A stretch of DNA of 64,000 nt from Gloeomargaritales cyanobacterium VI4D9. Lineage in GTDB: Bacteria; Cyanobacteriota; Cyanobacteriia; Gloeomargaritales; Gloeomargaritaceae. Made by a program: the position numbers and the translations under genes. Under the pieces are notes generated by a model. That model saw only the letters and a list, made by a program, of their open reading frames with translations, had not been told where the DNA came from and did not search any database. Numbering within the stretch: the first letter of the stretch is position 1; each line of letters starts with the position of its first letter. Of this stretch, positions 59,658 through 64,000 are shown piece by piece. The DNA lies in assembly GCA_927797885.1 (NCBI GenBank), contig OV696605.1, forward strand, positions 2,951,157 through 3,015,156, read 5' to 3'.

Positions 59658-61412
59658 TTAAGCCAAGGGTTTGTGCTGTGCTTCTAATTGGTAGGTCTGC
59701 CAGAGTTCCTGATACAAACCTGGTTGTTGCACCAGTTCCCAATGGGTGCCCTGTTGTACCACCTGCCCCTGGGCTAAAACCAATACCCGGTCGGCTAAAG
59801 GGGCAATGCCCAGGTGATGGGTCGCCAGGATCACCGTGCGGTCGAGGGCGGTGATGGACTGGATGATTCCCTGGGCAGTCTGGCTGTCCACGCTGGCAAG
59901 GGCATCGTCCAACAGCAGTACCGGTGCGGATACCAACAAGCCCCGTGCCAAAGCCGTGCGTTGCCGTTGCCCGCCGGAAAGGGTAATCCCCCGCTCGCCT
60001 ACCAGAGTTTCGTACTGCGCCGGAAAGGTGAGAATTTCCCCGTGAATCTGGGCTTGAACCGCCGCCCCTTCCACCCGCCCCATGTCCGCCTCCGGTTCAC
60101 CGTAACGGATGTTGTCCGCCAAAGGGGCACTAAACAAAAAACTTTCCTGGGGAACGTAGGCAATTCCCCGCCGCAGGTCGCTCAGATCAATCTGGGTGAT
60201 GTCGTAGCCGTCGAGAAAAACTTGCCCCGGCGCAATGGGCAGTAGCCGACACAGGGCTTGGATGAGCGTGCTTTTCCCAGCCCCCACGGGTCCGACCACC
60301 ACCAGGGTTTCCCCCGGCGACAGGGAGAAACTCACCTCCCGCAAGGCTGGCTGGGTTTGCCCGGGATAGGTGTAGGTGAGATGCCGGACGGTTAATTCCC
60401 CCCGCACTGAGGGCAGGCGTTGGGCGGTCGGGGCATTTTGGATTTGCGGCACCTCCCGGAGCAATGCCTCCACCCGCTCGATACTCACCTGTCCCCGTTG
60501 CAACGCCGTAATCGTAAACCCCAGCAGGGCAGTGGGAAAGACCAGCCGTTCCACATAGAGCAAAAGTGCCACAAAGCCGCCCAGGGTGAGGGTTTGGGCT
60601 TCCATCGCCTGACTCCCCAGCCAGAGCAGTACCAAAAAACTCAGACTGGCAATGCCCCCAAACAGGGGAAACAGAAAACTACGGGTGCGGGCGAGGGCGA
60701 GATTGTCCTGGAGCAGTTCCCGGTTGAGTTGGGCAAAGCCCCGTTGCTCCACCGCTTCCTGGGCATAGATTTTGATCAACGCCATGCCGCTCATGTCCTC
60801 TTGGATCAGGTCGCTCAACTCCGCCAACCGTTCCTGCACCTGTGCCTGTTGCGCCCGCAGGGTATCCCCAAAGGCATACACCAAGAGGAATAGAAAGGGA
60901 TAAACCGCCAACGCCGCCAAGGTCAGGGGCACACTAATGCCCAGCATCACCGGCAAAGTTAATCCGTAGGCTAAAACCGTATTCACCAAACTGAGTACCG
61001 AAAAGCCCACCAACCGGCGCACATTATCCACATCACTGGTGGCACGGCTGATCAATTCCCCCGGCGGATGTTGGCTGAAATAATGCTGGTCTAACCGCAG
61101 AAAATGCTCAAACAGTTTTTGTTTCAGATCAAATTCCACCTGACGACCCACCCCAAAGAGAACCAGGCGGGATACCATGCGAATCAACCACATCAACGAA
61201 GCTAGCCCAATAATGCCCAACCCGTAGCCCAAAATTGCCCTGGGTTCTAGGTTGGTTTCCAATTGGTTAATGGCTCGGCGCAGTACCAGGGGAATCCCCA
61301 CCCCCAGGAGATTGACCACCACCAACGCCCCAATGCCGACCAGTTCAGCCCGCCAGTAGGGTCGGACATAGCTGAGCAGTTTGCGGAGGTGCCCGCGGTG
61401 GGGTTTGGTCAT
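59658..61412 (-). CDS. ABC exporter, fused membrane and ATPase domains (MsbA/MDR type)
   Basis: 584 residues. Six membrane spans occupy about 15-310, followed by an ATPase domain: Walker A VVGPVGAGKSTLIQAL (about 365), Q-loop FVPQE-like YVPQESFLFS, signature TLSGGQRQRTALAR and Walker B PVLLLDDALASVD, H-loop ILATHHLG. It acts as a homo- or heterodimer exporting lipids or drugs; substrate not known. No adjacent partner half-transporter is present. It is divergent from the Ycf23 gene. Confidence 0.93.
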   Translation of the reverse strand: MTKPHRGHLRKLLSYVRPYWRAELVGIGALVVVNLLGVGIPLVLRRAINQLETNLEPRAILGYGLGIIGLASLMWLIRMVSRLVLFGVGRQVEFDLKQKLFEHFLRLDQHYFSQHPPGELISRATSDVDNVRRLVGFSVLSLVNTVLAYGLTLPVMLGISVPLTLAALAVYPFLFLLVYAFGDTLRAQQAQVQERLAELSDLIQEDMSGMALIKIYAQEAVEQRGFAQLNRELLQDNLALARTRSFLFPLFGGIASLSFLVLLWLGSQAMEAQTLTLGGFVALLLYVERLVFPTALLGFTITALQRGQVSIERVEALLREVPQIQNAPTAQRLPSVRGELTVRHLTYTYPGQTQPALREVSFSLSPGETLVVVGPVGAGKSTLIQALCRLLPIAPGQVFLDGYDITQIDLSDLRRGIAYVPQESFLFSAPLADNIRYGEPEADMGRVEGAAVQAQIHGEILTFPAQYETLVGERGITLSGGQRQRTALARGLLVSAPVLLLDDALASVDSQTAQGIIQSITALDRTVILATHHLGIAPLADRVLVLAQGQVVQQGTHWELVQQPGLYQELWQTYQLEAQHKPLA

Positions 61413-61473
61413 ACTGCCAGTCTAACAACCACACGGGTTAAGATGGATGGGGTGATTTTGTGGTGGGTTGACT

Positions 61474-62211
61474 ATGGCACTCTCTTCCCAATGGCGGTCG
61501 GTGTTTGCCCAGAAACGGGCGGTGAAAATTATCAGCGGCATTACCCAGTTTGATCCGCAGGTGGTGGGACGGGTGGTACGGGCGGCCACCCGGGGGGGAG
61601 CCAGCTATGTGGACATCGCCGCTGACCCGGATTTGGTGCGCCTGGCGCGGGAATTGACCCATCTGCCCCTGTGTGTGTCCACCATTGACCCGGAACGGTT
61701 ACCGGCCTGTGTGGCGGCGGGGGCGGACATGGTGGAGTTGGGCAATTTTGACCCCTTCTATGCCCAGGGGGAAACCTTCGATGCGGCACGGGTACGGGCG
61801 TTGACCATCCACACCCGGGAACTGTTACCCGATGTGCCTCTGGCGGTGACGGTACCCCACACTCTGCCCCTGGATGCCCAGGCGGAATTGGCGCAGACGT
61901 TGGTGGCGCTGGGGGCGGATGTCCTCCAGACGGAAGGGAGTGTCAGCCTCCACCCACAAAACCCGGGGGTGTTGGGCTTGATCGAAAAGGCGGCTCCGGC
62001 CTTGGCGGCCACCTATACCTTGACCCGGGCGGTGGCGGTGCCGGTGGTGTGTGCCTCCGGGCTGTCGGTGGTGACGGTGCCGATGGCGCAGGCGGCGGGG
62101 GCGGCTGGGGTCGGGATTGGTCGAGCCGTCAATCGCCTGGAGGACGAATGGGCCATGACGGCGGCGGTGCGAGCCATCGTAGAAGCCCTGGTGCCAACGG
62201 CGGTGGTATGA
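61474..62211 (+). CDS. ycf23: Ycf23 family protein (DUF561)
   Basis: 245 residues from the ATG at 61474 (MALSSQWRSVFAQKRAVKII), the typical start. It has a TIM-barrel-like sequence with VKIISGITQFDPQVVGRVVR, GGASYVDIAADPDL, GADMVELGNFDPFYAQG and VPVVCASGLSVVTVPMA. Ycf23 is conserved in cyanobacteria and some plastids, with unknown function. The next gene begins in an ATGA overlap with its stop, so they are translationally coupled. Confidence 0.92.
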   Translation: MALSSQWRSVFAQKRAVKIISGITQFDPQVVGRVVRAATRGGASYVDIAADPDLVRLARELTHLPLCVSTIDPERLPACVAAGADMVELGNFDPFYAQGETFDAARVRALTIHTRELLPDVPLAVTVPHTLPLDAQAELAQTLVALGADVLQTEGSVSLHPQNPGVLGLIEKAAPALAATYTLTRAVAVPVVCASGLSVVTVPMAQAAGAAGVGIGRAVNRLEDEWAMTAAVRAIVEALVPTAVV

Positions 62212-63335
62212 TGCCTGTGGCAACTGCCATTCCCCAATTTGACCTCACCCGCCAGTACCAACAATTGCAGGATGTGCTAACCCCCCTTGCCCAGAAGATG
62301 TTGGCAGGGGGGGCGTATGTAGGAGGGGAAGCCGTTGTTCGGTTTGAACAGGCGTTTGCGGCTTACATTGGCGTACCCTACTGCGTCAGTTGCAATTCCG
62401 GAACGGATGCCCTGTATCTGGCTCTGCGGGCGTTGCAGATTGGGGCAGGGGATGAGGTGATTACCCCGGCGTTTTCGTTCATTGCCACGGCGGAAGCCAT
62501 CAGTTTGACCGGCGCTACGCCCGTATTTGTGGATGTGGAACCGGAGACGTTTAATTTAGATTTAACCCAGGTGCAACAACGGTTGACCCCCCGCACCAAG
62601 GCGGTGATGCCGGTGCATCTGTTTGGTCGCCCGGTGGATATGACGGCGTTGCAAGAGTTGGCGCAGGCGCATGGTTTAGCGATCATTGAGGACTGTGCCC
62701 AAGCGACCGGCAGTGCTTGGCAGGGGCGACCGGTGGGGAGTTGGGGCACCCTGGGCTGTTTTAGCTTTTATCCCACCAAAAATCTGGGAGCGATGGGGGA
62801 TGGGGGAGCGGTGACCACCCACGACCCGCAGTTGGCGCAACGGTTGCGGGAATTGAAAAACCACGGGCAACGGGAACGGTACTGTTCGGTGACGGTGGGG
62901 GTGAACAGCCGTTTGGATGCCTTACAAGCGGCGTTGTTGACGGCGAAATTAACCTATTTGCCCGAATGGCTGACCCGGCGACGGCGGTTGGCGGTGCGCT
63001 ATCAGGAATTGCTGGGGCAGATGCCGGGGTTGACCTTGCCCCAGGATTGCCCTGGTCACAGTTGGAACCAGTACACGGTGATTTGCCAAAGTCCGACCCT
63101 CAGGCGGGATGACCTGCGGGCGAAATTGCACCAGGCGGGAATTGGTACAGCCGTGTATTACCCGATGCCCTTGCCCCTGCAACCAGTGTATGAATTTTTG
63201 CAGTACGATAAAACGGCTATTCCCCAGGCGGTCGCCCTGAGTGAGCGGGTTTTATCCCTGCCCTTGTTCCCGGAGTTGACCCTGGGGGAGCAGGAGCAGG
63301 TGGCGGCGGCGGTGCGGCGGGGAGTCGGGTTATGA
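62208..63335 (+). CDS. DegT/DnrJ/EryC1/StrS family aminotransferase
   Basis: 375 residues starting MMPVATAIPQFDLTRQYQQL; the much longer open frame upstream is Ycf23 in another phase. It is a PLP-dependent sugar aminotransferase-type enzyme: AYVGGEAVVRFEQAFAAYIG, SCNSGTDALYLALRALQIG, PVHLFGRPVDM, IIEDCAQATGSAWQGRPVGS, and the PLP Lys in CFSFYPTKNLGAMGDGGA. Such enzymes usually form amino sugars for surface glycans, but no glycan genes are visible. It is coupled on both sides by four-base overlaps, which joins it to Ycf23 and a CPBP-type protein. Confidence 0.93.
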   Translation: MMPVATAIPQFDLTRQYQQLQDVLTPLAQKMLAGGAYVGGEAVVRFEQAFAAYIGVPYCVSCNSGTDALYLALRALQIGAGDEVITPAFSFIATAEAISLTGATPVFVDVEPETFNLDLTQVQQRLTPRTKAVMPVHLFGRPVDMTALQELAQAHGLAIIEDCAQATGSAWQGRPVGSWGTLGCFSFYPTKNLGAMGDGGAVTTHDPQLAQRLRELKNHGQRERYCSVTVGVNSRLDALQAALLTAKLTYLPEWLTRRRRLAVRYQELLGQMPGLTLPQDCPGHSWNQYTVICQSPTLRRDDLRAKLHQAGIGTAVYYPMPLPLQPVYEFLQYDKTAIPQAVALSERVLSLPLFPELTLGEQEQVAAAVRRGVGL

Positions 63336-64000
63336 CCGAGGTGGGCATCCCCCGGTGGCGGCGGTTGGGGTTGCCATTGTTGACCCTGGTGGTGGCGGCG
63401 TTGCTGGGCTTGTCCTTACTAAATAGTTGGCAACAGCCCCAGACCCAGAATCTATTGCAACTGCGGGCAGTGGATTTACAATTGCAGGCCAGTGTCTGGC
63501 AGGGACAGGCGACATTTCCCCAATGGTTCAGCCAATCCACTCTGGCGCAGGCGGAACAGATTTATCAGCGGCAACAGCAGGTGGGGCAAAAAGCCCTTGA
63601 CCCGACAGAACCGGAGCAATTGGTGCAATTACTGGGGGTGAACCTGCGTTTGGGGGTGATTCAGGCGGAACGGGGGGAGGTGGCGCAGGCGCAAAGGACG
63701 TGGCAGGAAGTAGTACAACGTCAGCCCGAGGGAACGTTGGGTCAAACGGCGCAGGTGTTGCAGGGGTTGTGGGGGGAACCAGCGCTGATTTACCCCGATG
63801 CGGAAGTGCTGTTGGCGGAACATCTGTCGGGCTGGTTTGAACAGGTGGCTTTACTGCGTTTGTACCGCTTACAACAACGGCAGGCGGAGGAAATGGCTCT
63901 GCTGGAGGAACAACAGGAGTGGGCGGCGGATGCGGTGAATCGCCTGGTGGTGCTGGTGGGACTGCCGGTGGTGGGGGGTATCCTGGGAACTATTCTCCTG
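63332..64000 (+). CDS. Membrane protein, probable CPBP-type protease, N-terminal part
   Basis: The frame is open to the window edge (223 residues visible). After MTEVGIPRWRRLG comes a membrane span (LPLLTLVVAALLGLSLLNSW), then about 150 soluble residues with Gln-rich helices and a TPR-like stretch (LVQLLGVNLRLGVIQAERGE), and another span at the edge (LVVLVGLPVVGGILGTILL). This layout is that of cyanobacterial CPBP (Rce1/Abi) intramembrane proteases with a long N-terminal extension; the protease motifs EExxxR and HxxxN/B lie beyond the window, so the call is provisional. ATGA overlap with the aminotransferase gene. Confidence 0.65.
   Translation, partial: MTEVGIPRWRRLGLPLLTLVVAALLGLSLLNSWQQPQTQNLLQLRAVDLQLQASVWQGQATFPQWFSQSTLAQAEQIYQRQQQVGQKALDPTEPEQLVQLLGVNLRLGVIQAERGEVAQAQRTWQEVVQRQPEGTLGQTAQVLQGLWGEPALIYPDAEVLLAEHLSGWFEQVALLRLYRLQQRQAEEMALLEEQQEWAADAVNRLVVLVGLPVVGGILGTILL

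Noticed and set aside
62049-62207. Extended N-terminus of the aminotransferase
   Set aside because: The extension lies wholly inside the Ycf23 gene and has low-complexity Gly-rich translation; the family start is at 62208.

Overview
This 64 kb window is chromosomal DNA of a cyanobacterium. The evidence is psbZ and a probable petM (photosystem II and cytochrome b6f subunits), the sulfolipid glycosyltransferase gene sqdX, Ycf46- and Ycf23-type proteins, a PucC-family carrier, the conserved block pipX-pipY-sepF-proC, and several Uma2/DUF820 nucleases. Base composition is moderate and the many small dispersed repeats recall deep-branching unicellular cyanobacteria. I cannot name the species from sequence alone. 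No rRNA, CRISPR array or prophage was seen.

Layout. 1-5.1 kb: end of a Ycf46-type AAA ATPase, dxs, sqdX with a partner gene, a Tyr/Pro-rich secreted protein and a DUF2227 membrane protein. 5.6-13.3 kb: SpoIID-like protein, petM, a giant CheA-type hybrid kinase with internal repeats, a YbjQ protein and a Uma2 nuclease. 13.9-24.5 kb: HerA-like ATPase, peroxiredoxin, tRNA-Val, a translationally coupled padR-adaptor-RND efflux operon and an FMN-binding oxidase. 24.8-29.3 kb: TPR protein, pyrD, DUF4330 and LOG proteins. 29.3-35.9 kb is a decayed accessory zone: IS200/IS605 remnants, a second Ycf46-type gene broken by a frameshift and an IS630-type insertion, and four tandem Uma2 genes, the last split by a 175-bp MITE. 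35.9-45.7 kb: tRNA-Gly, psbZ-ribH, a transketolase-like enzyme, a SYLF protein, an orphan TpsB transporter, a fused peptide-type ABC ATPase and a PucC-family carrier. 46.1-47.2 kb: an apparently intact IS4-type element whose ends match the MITE. 47.5-64 kb: apt, uvrA, a truncated class II ribonucleotide reductase, pipX-pipY-sepF-proC, a methyltransferase, a MacA/MacB-like exporter pair, an ABC exporter, Ycf23, a DegT aminotransferase and the start of a CPBP-type protein.

Most intergenic space is filled by short inverted-repeat elements. Family A is about 101 bp, ends in TATAGCAATCCT and its complement, and has optional internal cassettes. Family C shares those ends but has a different core. 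Families B1 and B2 share GGGCACYTCTA ends. Family D is about 115 bp and ends in TACAGTCT. One A copy supplies the stop codon and last residues of pyrD.

The most unusual signals are: the Uma2 tandem array, whose members are nearly identical except for one block of about 22 residues; the IS4/MITE pair with perfect 9-bp target duplications; the nrdJ gene that stops before the second active-site motif; and the kinase with a duplicated HPt module and five exact-length 135-bp repeats.
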